Assembly: GCA_963971425.1 (NCBI GenBank)
Contig: OZ020521.1
Location: forward strand, 24,940,012 to 25,004,011
Source of the DNA: Bryoerythrophyllum caledonicum
Taxonomy: Eukaryota > Streptophyta > Bryopsida > Pottiales > Pottiaceae
DNA length: 64,000 nucleotides
Direction: 5' to 3'
A program made the position numbers and the translations under genes. The first letter of the stretch is position 1. Each line of letters opens with the position of its first letter. Shown piece by piece: positions 34,399-46,785 of this stretch. The notes beneath the pieces are model-generated. The model was given only the letters and a program-made list of their open reading frames with translations. It searched no databases and was not told the origin of the DNA.

Positions 34399-35179
34399 AT
34401 ACAATCTCATTTTCCTTCTCGCACATACATCAAAAGCGATGCTATCATAATGTTTCAATACATCATATCTAAAGCAAAAGTATACAAATATCAAAAGAAA
34501 TGCAAGATTGAATGAGTGCACTTACCTTTAAAACTGAGAAATCCGACTGAAAAAGCTGCAAGTCTTGTTCCTTGTTCACGACAATCCTCAGCGCACGGCC
34601 GTTTCAGACTCTACGTGCTCACAGAAACTCGCAGAAACTCACACACACTCACAGAAACTCATAGAAACTCACACAAACTCACAAACTCTCACAAACTCAC
34701 AGAAACTCACACAATCTCACACAATCTCACAGAAACAGCCCTAAACTTTAGCACTACAGTGTACACGAATTCACACAACAAAAACTCGCACGTCCTACAA
34801 ACCCTATCCGCAAGAAACCCTAACCTACAGTAAACTGCGCACGAAAGCCTAAACGCAGCGCTACAATATACACAAACTTAACAAACCCTGTAGATAACGA
34901 AACCAACACAAACAGCAAAGTCGCAACGACGAACCAACGCATAAACGCACAAAACTCACAAAACAACAACGCCCTGAAATACACACAGAAAACCTGGACA
35001 ACAACGAAAAGGGAAGAGAAAAGGCTAGCGCCACGATTTTGTGAGGTACTTTTGGGGGCACCTAAAGCCGTGAGGGTCGAAACCCTGTGGCCGTGTGGTG
35101 CTCCCGAGGTACCGTCAGGATACCCTTCATGATATTCGGGTGAGACCCTCGGGTATTACAGATGGATGCACCACAATAC

Positions 35180-38100
35180 ATTCACCTTCATTATTGATAC
35201 CCGGAGTTTCAAGAAGCCAATTTAATCTTTCCAGAACAAGTTGAAGATATTACGCGCGTGTAGTATTTCTGTACTCGTAAATTTCCTACACAATTTTTCT
35301 GGGCCATTAACACGACAATTTTGCATATTTTGGGGCAACGAATAAGTAGCAAAAGAAAAGTGATTATTTCCAATTTCATTCGTATGATCTCAATTAAAAC
35401 TTCTAAATTGGCATTTTCTCAATAATACACAAACTTGGATAGGACGGAAGTGAACGATTATAGTGTTTAGTGTTAGAAACAGGATTATAGTGTTTAGTTT
35501 TCTTTCATGGTTTTAGTGGATCAGCTGGCATTCACTTGACTCGATTTCAATTTCTGCGTTACACAAGGAGTAAATTGATTACCATTGATGTATATAAGTT
35601 CCTCCTACACCAATTATTAGGTGAAGCACACTTAAGAGAATTTTAAAGCTACGATTTTAAGATTCTATTACTTTGAATTCACGTTTTGATTTTTTATGAG
35701 TTTGATATTATTTACTATGAGAATCAAACAGACAACAAGTATGTTAAGACCACATCTTGCAATTGTATAATTATAAAATAAATGTCGGTGCACACTTTAG
35801 CTCTATTGGAGCTAAAGTGTGCATATTTTCTTTTTAGTTCCCTACATTTACTGATGGTGCACACTTTAGCGCCCAACACTAACGCCATAGTAGACTAATT
35901 TTTTTTGGGGTTTTATTGATTTTTTTTAATTTCCTCGTGTAATTACATGATTGAACACATGCTCCCGGGGAATTTTGGTCTCCCTTGTACTTTTTGTAAA
36001 TTTATTGTTTAGAAGAATCGGCGCCGCCACTCCAGTGGGCCAAGACACCGGCCTAGGCCTCACTGAGTGGGCTTTACCGTGTTTATTCTTGCATCCCGGT
36101 CCCTCGGCCCCGGTGGAGATTCTCTATTTCTAGTACACTATTAGTCAACAAGTTGGCAACTAGTTTTAGCCACCATTGTCATGAATATTATCCCTCATTT
36201 GTTCACCTACTACAGTTCATTTTGTAATAGCCCTCTATCAAAACTCTTCCCTAGCACACAATTTTGATACTTGATAAATTGGTATAAGCTCAATATGTTC
36301 TGCCTACCGGTCGCCATGCATTTATTCTTCGTCTCATCTTCAACCTCAATTTCTTATCGTCTTATCCACAACTATTCTCATTCCCATCTCTTGCATTTTT
36401 TTTATATTTTTAAATATTATCCAAATGAATATTTAATGTGTAATCATATAATTAGCCAATAACTAATGACTTTGTAATGATTTTTTATAGGATAATTCAT
36501 GTGTATTTGTATATCTGTAACTTTTATGCACAATTAAAGAATATTTAAATTTTACTTAGTGAATGTTTGAAGTTTTAAAAGTATATTTTATGATAGCTTA
36601 ATTAATATTTGTATATTTAATGATTATTTATAGAGTATTTAATGCACTATTAATGAATAGTTAATGAATAGTGCATAAATTTCTAATGTAAAATTAATGT
36701 GTATATGAATATTCAATAAGTATTTAATGAATATGTACTGAATATGTAATGCACATTGAATGCATAATATGTGATGGATATCTAATGAGTATTTTACTTG
36801 TATTTCTATATTTATGGTATGTTTAAGTTTTTTCCTTTTCCAATATTCCTTTCTTTACTCATTTTCGTTTCCAGAAGAATGTTCTTATATTTCCAATCTT
36901 CTACTTGCAGTTTCATTTTCCCTCCATATTTTACATTCTACTTTGTCCAATTTTTGATATTTTTCGTTTGCTCCATACCTACGTCCGATTATTCCCAAGC
37001 TCTTTCTTGCAAATTCTTGCTTTTCTACATGCACTCAACCCTTCTTTACTATGATGCTCAAGATGTAATCAAACCATGATTAAGGTTTCCTAAACTAATT
37101 GTCCACAAGTAAAAAACTTTATGTTCCACTATTTACTAGGATTGACATCTAGAGTAGTAGTTGACATTGGGTGATGTATAGTTTTGTCACTACACTTATT
37201 GTACATTTTACAATTACTATATGGATTCCTATTTAGTGTCCACTTCTCTAGAAGCCATCTTCTATATACTAGAGCTACATAGTGCATTTTTTCTTTCTAA
37301 TCTACTCCATTTAGTGATGCTGCACAATTTAGCGCCAGTAGAGCTAAACTGTGCGTATTTTCTTTTTAGTTCAGTGCACCTAGTGATGAGGCACACGTTA
37401 GCGCTACTGGAGCTAAAGTGTCTGCACACACTCCTTTTGGTTCATTGCACAAAGTGATGGTGCACACCTCTGCTAAAACCCGAGCTGATGTTTGTGCAAT
37501 GTGTATATCCACTTCTACAAGCAATCATTTTGAACTCCGTACTTCTCTTTATGGTTAAGTATTTCACAAGTGAAATAGTAATCTTTTGAAATTTAAAAGC
37601 ATTTTCAAAATGTGTGGACCTAAATCTCCAATAGTAATATTAAAAAGCAAAAAAATATGGCGATCCCCTAGTCTTCAGTGGATATGAAGTCTAAGTATTC
37701 TTGGTACCCTAAATCAATAATATGTGACAATGTGTGAAAATGTATGAATTGGGGATGTAATCTTATTTTTCACTAGAAGAATAACATGTTTTTCCACAAT
37801 ATCATTCGTTCTAATATTACTTCTATGTATTCAAAATATCACATTCCATACTGAGTCGTAGCAAAACGTTTTTTAGGTTGCTCGACGTGCCGGCAATCGA
37901 GAAGTTTTTGTTTTGGCTCGCATAACTTTTATTGAAGACGTTCATTGAGAAAATAAATTAATAATAATTATGCCTCATGACTTTTATCATCCTTCTACAA
38001 AATTTTGAGAATTTCAAATATAATTTGCGACCACTAGAATGTGCTCAAAAACTAATTATTCCTTTTTTGCATGTATAAATAAATTCAAAATTACTTACAT

Positions 38101-38754
38101 TACGAACATTAAATTATGCCTGATGTACTCAGTGATACACTTTGTATTAGTTATATTTTATATTTTGATTATCCTTTTTTTGTCATGAGGAGGTCTCTCC
38201 GTTTCATGTTGAAATCTTTTAATATTGTTCCACTCTCTATGTTTTACAAATGACAAAGTCTTTAATTTCACGTCAAAACATGAAATAAATTTGTATGGTC
38301 AAGAATTCTTCCATCTTTCATGTCATGCTTAGATTGCCACACCTTAAACTCATGATAATACAATGTGAACTCAAATATAAGATATTTTAATCCAAATATT
38401 AGTTTGCGCACATTTCAAGTCTTTGAGTACCTTTAAGTGGATAGTAACCAATTTCAATTCCAAATCCAGACCATGGAGACACTTGGGATTCTTGCTAAAG
38501 AATGCACATTCTAAATTGATGACAAAATAGTAACATGATGCACATTTTTGAATGATACTCGTTTGTTAAGGTCTTTGATTTTAACAAAATAGATAAGTCC
38601 TATTTGGATTGTAATACAAATTATTTCTAATCAACTCAGTATCTTCTCTACATTTCCCTATACCTTAGTTGAATTGACAATATCTTGTATCTTCAAAGTA
38701 TTATTATATTGAAATGAAATGACATCAAATGATAACACCTAAACCAAGGACCCT
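35180..38754. other. AB2 spacer between genes A and B (no element C)
   Basis: Near-identical inverted counterpart of 16739-19260 and 5740-7040, joined continuously at 37485-37490. This is the empty site proving element C was an insertion. It contains variant palindromes near 35795-35820 and 37320-37420 and AT-rich tracts. No conserved protein gene is seen. Confidence 0.8.
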
Positions 38755-38882
38755 AAACCCTGAACCCTAAACCTGAACCTAAATACCAAACCCTAAATCC
38801 TAAACCCTAAACCCCAAACCCTAAAAATCCTAACCCTAAACCCTAAACCTAACCCTAATCCAAACCCTGAGCGTTACCCTAA
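38755..38882 (-). repeat. degenerate telomere-like tract of AB2
   Basis: CCCTAAA/CCCTAA variants over about 125 bp, the reverse counterpart of 5621-5735. Confidence 0.85.
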
Positions 38883-38939
38883 AACCTTGTATATAACTCG
38901 CATGTGCGAGTAGATTCGAGGTATGTACTCTTCCTTATT

Positions 38940-39340
38940 TTAGTCAGCCAGGAAATAGTTGATTCAGTTTCCCGCTACGATTTCGAATTTGCACCTTTTT
39001 AGGGGCTGTGGAAAAGTCCCCCCGCAAATTTTGAGGTTTCCTCCCGCCAATTCTGAAACGGTCGTGTGTCCCCGAGTGACCTCGCCGATCCTCAAAAACT
39101 TTCTTCATTTCATTCCTTCTCACTTTGGTTGCTCTGCAAGGTTGTTGTGGAGAGGCTTGGAGGTAGAACAACTGTCGGAGGTTGAGGAGGGTAACATCTT
39201 TAGATTGCGCACGGTTGAGCAGGGCGCTTGCGCGAGGCAACAACGCACCAATTGTCTTCTTCATAAGGTACACAATGTATACTTCTTGCATTCTCCGTGC
39301 ACAGTCTCTAGCAATTAGGATGTGACAGTGTATAGGGTTA
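38940..39340 (+). promoter_or_regulatory. gene B upstream region of AB2 with E2F-like boxes
   Basis: Inverted counterpart of 5150-5560. It has TTTCCCGCTA at 38968-38977 and TCCCGCCAATT at 39041-39052, the E2F-like motifs in reverse. A donor-like TCATAAG|GTACAC near 39265 may end a non-coding first exon. Confidence 0.4.
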
Positions 39341-39494
39341 TTGCGGTGGTTCTAGTTGCTAATGTGATTTTGAAGCATCACTGCGAGTTTCTTGATGACT
39401 AACGGAAAGATTTGGGTTGTAGTACACAGAGAGTCAGATTCACAGGCTGAAGAGTTTTACCATATGAATCCCTAAAAAAACGCCGAGAATCACG

Positions 39495-39720
39495 GAAGGA
39501 CAGTTTAGCTCGAGTCGAGCTAAATTGTCTTACTATATTGTATTGATAGTTTAGCTCGACTCGAGCTAAACTGTCTTATTATAATGTATTGACAGTTTAG
39601 CTCGACTCGAGCTAAACTGACTTACCTTCTTTCCAAGGACAATTTAGCTCGACTCGAGCTAAACTGTCATACCTTATTTTCTATTTTTGTTTACCTTGAC
39701 TCGAGATAAAATGACATTGA
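39495..39720. repeat. AB palindrome cluster upstream of gene B (AB2)
   Basis: Four near-perfect AGCTCGASTCGAGCT copies with TTTA/TAAA arms between 39502 and 39665 and a diverged copy near 39690, at 45-65 bp spacing. Confidence 0.85.
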
Positions 39721-40045
39721 GTTTGATAGTCATTAATTTAGGTTGGGTCGGGCTTAATTGTCACTGTCAAGTTTGAGATAATTTCATATTCGGATTAAAA
39801 CTAATCGCATGAAATTTTATACCTTTCATATAATACGGCATGAGTTTACCTTGAGTCAAGCTAAATTTTCCTGGTCTACAATGCCAACTCACTAGAATCA
39901 TAGATATTTTCAAGCGCCAGACCTTACCTCGATTCGAGATTAATTACCCTCTTCCTATGCTTCTTCATTACTGTCCATTCCTACAAGGTATTTACCCATT
40001 CTTATTTGTCAGGGTTATTTAATATGTATCTCATTGGAATGCAGG

Positions 40046-42876
40046 ATGTCGTCTTCGGAGGGCCACAATGTTCATGTTGACGCTCCCGTGAACCCAGACC
40101 TTCCTAAGTTTGATGTTATTCCTCGCCGTCTCTGGTTCGGGATGACTGTTTCGCTTCACAATGGTTCGGGTGTTTGCGTTGCGGAGGGGTTGGTTCGCAA
40201 TGTCCGCTCCAGTGCACTTCTAGGTTCCTCTGGTCATCTTGGGGATTCGAATGTTGTAGTACAGGTGTCCAGTACTTTTGTTCTAGAGAAAGCTCTTCAT
40301 GAGTGGAGGAACTCGTTTAAGTCTTGGCCTATTCAACAAGTCTTCTTAAACGGTGTGAGTCTCTTCCATCATTGCCTTAGGGACGTTTACAATGTCTGGT
40401 TGGTTGCGAGTAACAGACCTCTAGGTGGGAGCTCCCGTTCGTACGACAATTCCTCAAGGAATACACGTCCAACAGTGTCCAGGAATGCTGAATTCCTCAT
40501 GACCCCTCTTTCCATTAACGCAGTTGCGAGCAATAGTTGTTGCATTCAAAATTGTGTTCAGCACTACCCTAGAGATAAAATAAAAATCCTCCGTACGCGC
40601 TTTTACAGTGAGACCATCGTGCAGTTCAGGAATCATATCAAACTCGACGTTCACAGGCAGTTTCATAGAAACGCTGCGGGTAGGAAGGTTGCGACCCTAG
40701 AGGGTGTGGACGTTTGTGCTCATGCCTGGATGAAAATCATGGGTGTAAGTTCGAGTACTTTCTATCGGAATGCGAAGGACGTTGCCGCTGGTCATGGTGC
40801 TCAACACCATGGCAATACCGGTTTGCGTAAGCCTAGAGGTCATACGGTTGTGGCTACCGCCGCTCTTGGAGCCATCCTCGATAGACATGCAGACCACATG
40901 CCTCACAAGTCTCGTGTTCTCCCATCTGGCGAGAAGGTTGTGGCAGAGGTCCTCCCTGCAAGTTTTAAGTGGAAGGATCAGATACCGCTTCTTGATGATC
41001 ATCTCGCTGATTGAGGATTGCCGCCAATCTCAACCTCAAGCTTGAAAAAGATTCAGCGAGTGAGCTTCCCTGAGTACTATGCCAAGAAAGGTGGAGATAA
41101 CTTTGCCCGTTGTTCTACTTGTGACACATACCAGGATCAGAAGAAGCTTACTCAACCTGGGACACAAGTATCACTGCTATGGCAAAAGAAGATGCAGGTT
41201 CACATCGGATGTGCTTTCTCATATCGGGACTTGTACTACCTGAACCGATTTCGATCAAAGTCGTCGCCCCAGGAGGTTCTTACCATCATGCATGATAAGA
41301 TGGATCACTCCAAGACCGCCTCCCCGGTTTTTTCACATACAACAAAGCACTTAGATGGGCTTATGAAGTTTCCTCTTGCAATCACAGGCATGCTTGCCCA
41401 TGGTCATGTGGACTAGCGTTACGCCCATTACGGCCTTGATTTATACTCCCATGATGCCAATTACACGGTCGGGTCGTTCGCAAAACTTTTGCGTGACCTG
41501 GAGGCGCCTCCGAAGTCATCGTCCCGGCAACTCTTTCCAGAATCTAGTTCTCATCCATTGTATGCGGCGGTATTACGGGGTGCTGAGATGTGTGTGGATC
41601 CATTAGGGCCGATTCTAGATATCCCAGTTCCAAGGAGGCCTTTGCCTCCAATATTAAACGTGCAAATGGACAATGCTGTTGGTGATAACAAAAATAGATT
41701 TATTTTTTGTTTTTGGTCTCTCCTTGTTGCTTAACGAATCTTCCGCGAGGTATATGTTAATTTCATGCTAGTTGGTCATACACATGATGATATAGATGCC
41801 TTATTTGGACATTGGAGTATGACTCTGAGGAAGGAGAGTTTTCCAACCATTCCTTTGCTCATGAGGTTGTTTATGAAAAATAAGAGTGTTCCCACAATCC
41901 CACATCTCATCCAAGAGGTTCCTGACTTTAAGAAGTTCATTGGGGATATGATTGCGGACGGTGATGAAGCTTTGCAGGGTTATACGAAGACTCATCAATT
42001 CAAGTTTTATGTGGACTCTAGTGGTTGTCCGGTAATGAAGTATAAAATCCTTTGTCATGATGAGGATTGGCTTCCAAAAGGAGGAGAAGGTAGTGGCATC
42101 AAATTGTGGAAGGAGGATTCTGAAGGAAGATCTTTATGGCCTCGCGGAGAACGTGATGCATTGAAGCCTTCTATAATGCGGCATCTCCATGAGGTGGTGA
42201 AGGGACTTTCAGGATTCATCGATCACTAGGATCAATCATCGCGGGAGTCTGTTGAAGCCAGATCACGTTTTGAGCCGCTATCGTATTATTGGCGCGATGT
42301 TAGAGATGCTTTGATAATTCCAATGGATACGCCGATATCATTGGAAGACGGCTTTTGGCCAACGACGCGAATTGCCCATGCCATTGAAGATGAGTTCTCA
42401 GCGGAGGGTGAGGTTCGCGAGGAGTACCGTGAAGATGAGCATTTTGTTGGCCAGAGACGCGATCGTCCACCTCCTTCTTTTAGAGTTGGTCGTGATCTTT
42501 TTGCTGGCTATTTTGTTGCATTGCGGCCTTGTGATGGGGACGAGCGTCCATTTTGGATTGCTCAAGGAGTTTCAGATCCTAACTCTAACCCGGACATGCC
42601 AAAGACCGTTCGTATCCAATTCTTCCGCCCTATATCGCGTGATCGGGATGTTCTAAAGTTCTATAAAGATTGGGATATAGATTGCAACCTTCGCTGGACA
42701 ATTGAAAAGGGGATAGCCATAACGTGGGAGAGTACCGATTCAATCTTGACAGCATGGAAACCTAGGTCTTCAAAAAGGGATGGAGGTCTTGTTCAAGATT
42801 GAACTACAATAATTCCGAAGGGTCAAGTAGCGATTATCAAGGCCTCCTTGAAAGCACTTGCAAGGGCCGAATCGTA
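40046..42876 (+). pseudogene. gene B of AB2: decayed DUF7869-type transposase
   Basis: Same frame and motifs as in AB1: start MSSSEGHNVHVDAP after GAATGCAG|G, HDKMDHSKTASP, NVQMDNAVGDNKN, VGHTHDDIDALFG, end ALARAES-stop at 42874-42876. In-frame stops: TGA 41012-41014, TAG 41414-41416, TAA 41732-41734, TAG 42227-42229, TGA 42800-42802. Reading through them gives a continuous alignment, with no frameshift seen. The first two stops are shared with AB1 and AB3. Confidence 0.82.
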
Positions 42877-44528
42877 GTAGAGTTAGAGTAATGGACTTTC
42901 TTTTTCCTAGATTTTGGATTCCGTTGCATGATACTTCGTTTAATATGGTTAGATCAATTGGTGCTGAGATTATAGATATTTGTTTTCGATTACACTCTGT
43001 ATGACTATATCTAATGCCAATGATTGCTATGATATATTCTCTCCATTGTTTTTGCGTATCAGTGATAATCTGCAGTATGTTTCTGTTTTTTTTTTTAAAA
43101 AACAATGTGGTAAATTACTTCTAATCTTGAAATTAATAACACCAGTTATTGCCTTCATGGTAGAATGGTAGAAAGTAAATGTTGGTTCACACTTTAGCTC
43201 TAGTGGAGCTAAAGTGTGAGCAAATCTTCTTTTAAGTTCATTGAACTTAGTAATGGTGCGCACTTTAGGTCAAGTGGAGCTAAAGTGTGTGGAATTGCTT
43301 TTTTGAGTTCATTGCACCTCTAAGTGATGGGGACACTTTAGTTCGAAGAGAGGTAATGTGTGTGCAACTTCTTTTCCACTTCTGAACACTATCATTTGAA
43401 ACTCGTTACTTATTTTTTTTGCCAATGTGTATTCCTCAAGGTAAACTGGAATTCTTTTTAATTAAAAAAAGACTCATCACAATATGTTTAGCTAATTCTT
43501 GTACAAGTGCCTATTTGTACGTCAGTTAGCTCACTTTTAGCTAACTTGGAGCATGGTGTTAATCTGGGTTAGTAGGTTCGAGAGAATTTTGGAACTAAAA
43601 GGCTTCAGTGTGCATATTTAGCTATTCATATTCAATGAACACATGTGGTATAATAGAAGTGTCGACTAATGTGTTCTTCTTTTCAATATTATAGTTAGAT
43701 TCGTAATGTAATGTTATCCGTAGTACTTATTTTTCTAGGGATTTTTGTAGTGAACATTACCTCCCAATTTAATGGAAACTTATATCCCTCCATAGTGTAG
43801 ACTTTAGATGTGCACTTTAGCTCTTATATTCTACATGTGATAATTTGGGAGTCGCTAAATCTTCCAATATAACGAATATGGTGTTTGCGACCCAACATTT
43901 ACTTTCAATCATTCACCATGAAGGCAATTACAGGTATTATTGGTTTCAAGACTAGAAGCAATTTACCACATTGTTATTTTTAAAAAAAAATAAAACATAC
44001 TGCAAATTATCACTGATACGCAAAAACAATGGAGAGAATATTTCATAGCAATCATTGGCATCACATATTATAGTCATACAGAGTGTAAATTAATCAAATA
44101 CAAATATCTATAATCTCAGCACCAAAGGATCTAACCATACTACAAGAAGTATTACGCATCAGAATCTAAAATCTAGGAAAAGGAAACTCCATTTATCTAA
44201 GTCTATTACGATTCGGACCTGGCAAGTGCTTCTAAGGAGGCCTTGTAGTTGAATCTTGCACATGACCTCCATCCCTCTTTGAAGACCTAGGTTTCCATGC
44301 TGTCAAGATTGAATCGGTACTCTCCCACGTTACGGCTATCCCCTTTTCAATTGTCCAGCAAAGGTTGCAATCTATATCCCAATCTTTATAGAACTTTAGA
44401 ACATCCAGATCGCGCGATATAGGGCGGAAGAATTGGGTACGCACGGTGTTTGGCATATCCGGGTTAGAATTAGGATCTGAAACTCCTTGAGCAATCCAAA
44501 ATGGACGCTCGTCCCCATCACAAGGCCG
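42474..44528. repeat. assembly duplication, left copy (contig end)
   Basis: Repeated at 44729-46785 with essentially no difference except two single C insertions near 44747 and 44836, close to the second contig's end. The two copies abut the N run on either side, so this looks like unmerged overlapping contig ends. It includes the 3' end of gene B of AB2, the AB2 terminus (43886) and the start of AB3 with the 3' end of its gene B (44232-44528, minus). Confidence 0.9.
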
Positions 44529-44728
44529 NNNNNNNNNNNNNNNNNNNNNNNNNNNNNNNNNNNNNNNNNNNNNNNNNNNNNNNNNNNNNNNNNNNNNNNN
44601 NNNNNNNNNNNNNNNNNNNNNNNNNNNNNNNNNNNNNNNNNNNNNNNNNNNNNNNNNNNNNNNNNNNNNNNNNNNNNNNNNNNNNNNNNNNNNNNNNNNN
44701 NNNNNNNNNNNNNNNNNNNNNNNNNNNN
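44529..44728. other. assembly gap (200 N)
   Basis: Exactly 200 unknown bases, a typical scaffolder placeholder. Because the flanks are the two copies of one 2-kb stretch, the true gap is probably a negative overlap, not missing sequence. Confidence 0.97.
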
Positions 44729-46785
44729 CTTCTTTTAGAGTTGGTCCGTGATCTTTTTGCTGGCTATTTTGTTGCATTGCGGCCTTGTGATGGGGACGAG
44801 CGTCCATTTTGGATTGCTCAAGGAGTTTCAGATCCCTAACTCTAACCCGGACATGCCAAAGACCGTTCGTATCCAATTCTTCCGCCCTATATCGCGTGAT
44901 CGGGATGTTCTAAAGTTCTATAAAGATTGGGATATAGATTGCAACCTTCGCTGGACAATTGAAAAGGGGATAGCCATAACGTGGGAGAGTACCGATTCAA
45001 TCTTGACAGCATGGAAACCTAGGTCTTCAAAAAGGGATGGAGGTCTTGTTCAAGATTGAACTACAATAATTCCGAAGGGTCAAGTAGCGATTATCAAGGC
45101 CTCCTTGAAAGCACTTGCAAGGGCCGAATCGTAGTAGAGTTAGAGTAATGGACTTTCTTTTTCCTAGATTTTGGATTCCGTTGCATGATACTTCGTTTAA
45201 TATGGTTAGATCAATTGGTGCTGAGATTATAGATATTTGTTTTCGATTACACTCTGTATGACTATATCTAATGCCAATGATTGCTATGATATATTCTCTC
45301 CATTGTTTTTGCGTATCAGTGATAATCTGCAGTATGTTTCTGTTTTTTTTTTTAAAAAACAATGTGGTAAATTACTTCTAATCTTGAAATTAATAACACC
45401 AGTTATTGCCTTCATGGTAGAATGGTAGAAAGTAAATGTTGGTTCACACTTTAGCTCTAGTGGAGCTAAAGTGTGAGCAAATCTTCTTTTAAGTTCATTG
45501 AACTTAGTAATGGTGCGCACTTTAGGTCAAGTGGAGCTAAAGTGTGTGGAATTGCTTTTTTGAGTTCATTGCACCTCTAAGTGATGGGGACACTTTAGTT
45601 CGAAGAGAGGTAATGTGTGTGCAACTTCTTTTCCACTTCTGAACACTATCATTTGAAACTCGTTACTTATTTTTTTTGCCAATGTGTATTCCTCAAGGTA
45701 AACTGGAATTCTTTTTAATTAAAAAAAGACTCATCACAATATGTTTAGCTAATTCTTGTACAAGTGCCTATTTGTACGTCAGTTAGCTCACTTTTAGCTA
45801 ACTTGGAGCATGGTGTTAATCTGGGTTAGTAGGTTCGAGAGAATTTTGGAACTAAAAGGCTTCAGTGTGCATATTTAGCTATTCATATTCAATGAACACA
45901 TGTGGTATAATAGAAGTGTCGACTAATGTGTTCTTCTTTTCAATATTATAGTTAGATTCGTAATGTAATGTTATCCGTAGTACTTATTTTTCTAGGGATT
46001 TTTGTAGTGAACATTACCTCCCAATTTAATGGAAACTTATATCCCTCCATAGTGTAGACTTTAGATGTGCACTTTAGCTCTTATATTCTACATGTGATAA
46101 TTTGGGAGTCGCTAAATCTTCCAATATAACGAATATGGTGTTTGCGACCCAACATTTACTTTCAATCATTCACCATGAAGGCAATTACAGGTATTATTGG
46201 TTTCAAGACTAGAAGCAATTTACCACATTGTTATTTTTAAAAAAAAATAAAACATACTGCAAATTATCACTGATACGCAAAAACAATGGAGAGAATATTT
46301 CATAGCAATCATTGGCATCACATATTATAGTCATACAGAGTGTAAATTAATCAAATACAAATATCTATAATCTCAGCACCAAAGGATCTAACCATACTAC
46401 AAGAAGTATTACGCATCAGAATCTAAAATCTAGGAAAAGGAAACTCCATTTATCTAAGTCTATTACGATTCGGACCTGGCAAGTGCTTCTAAGGAGGCCT
46501 TGTAGTTGAATCTTGCACATGACCTCCATCCCTCTTTGAAGACCTAGGTTTCCATGCTGTCAAGATTGAATCGGTACTCTCCCACGTTACGGCTATCCCC
46601 TTTTCAATTGTCCAGCAAAGGTTGCAATCTATATCCCAATCTTTATAGAACTTTAGAACATCCAGATCGCGCGATATAGGGCGGAAGAATTGGGTACGCA
46701 CGGTGTTTGGCATATCCGGGTTAGAATTAGGATCTGAAACTCCTTGAGCAATCCAAAATGGACGCTCGTCCCCATCACAAGGCCG
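44729..46785. repeat. assembly duplication, right copy
   Basis: Counterpart of 42474-44528 at an offset of 2257 (2255 before the two extra C bases). It includes a partial plus-strand gene B end (44729-45133) and a second appearance of the AB2/AB3 junction at 46143/46144. It should be counted once. Confidence 0.9.

Larger units (their letters stand above)
34399..43886 (-). mobile_element. AB2 giant transposon, main right part (reverse orientation)
   Basis: Continues the element started at 1-670 after the AB1 insertion. From left to right: gene A 5' leader in reverse (34399-35180), B-A spacer (35180-38900), telomere-like tract, gene B upstream region, gene B (plus strand), 3' region, then the B-side terminus ending ATATGGTGTTT at 43886. 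The next bases, GCGACCC, belong to the 3' region of gene B of AB3 (compare 1338-1350), so AB2 is inserted in AB3. Its other end is left of the window. Confidence 0.85.
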
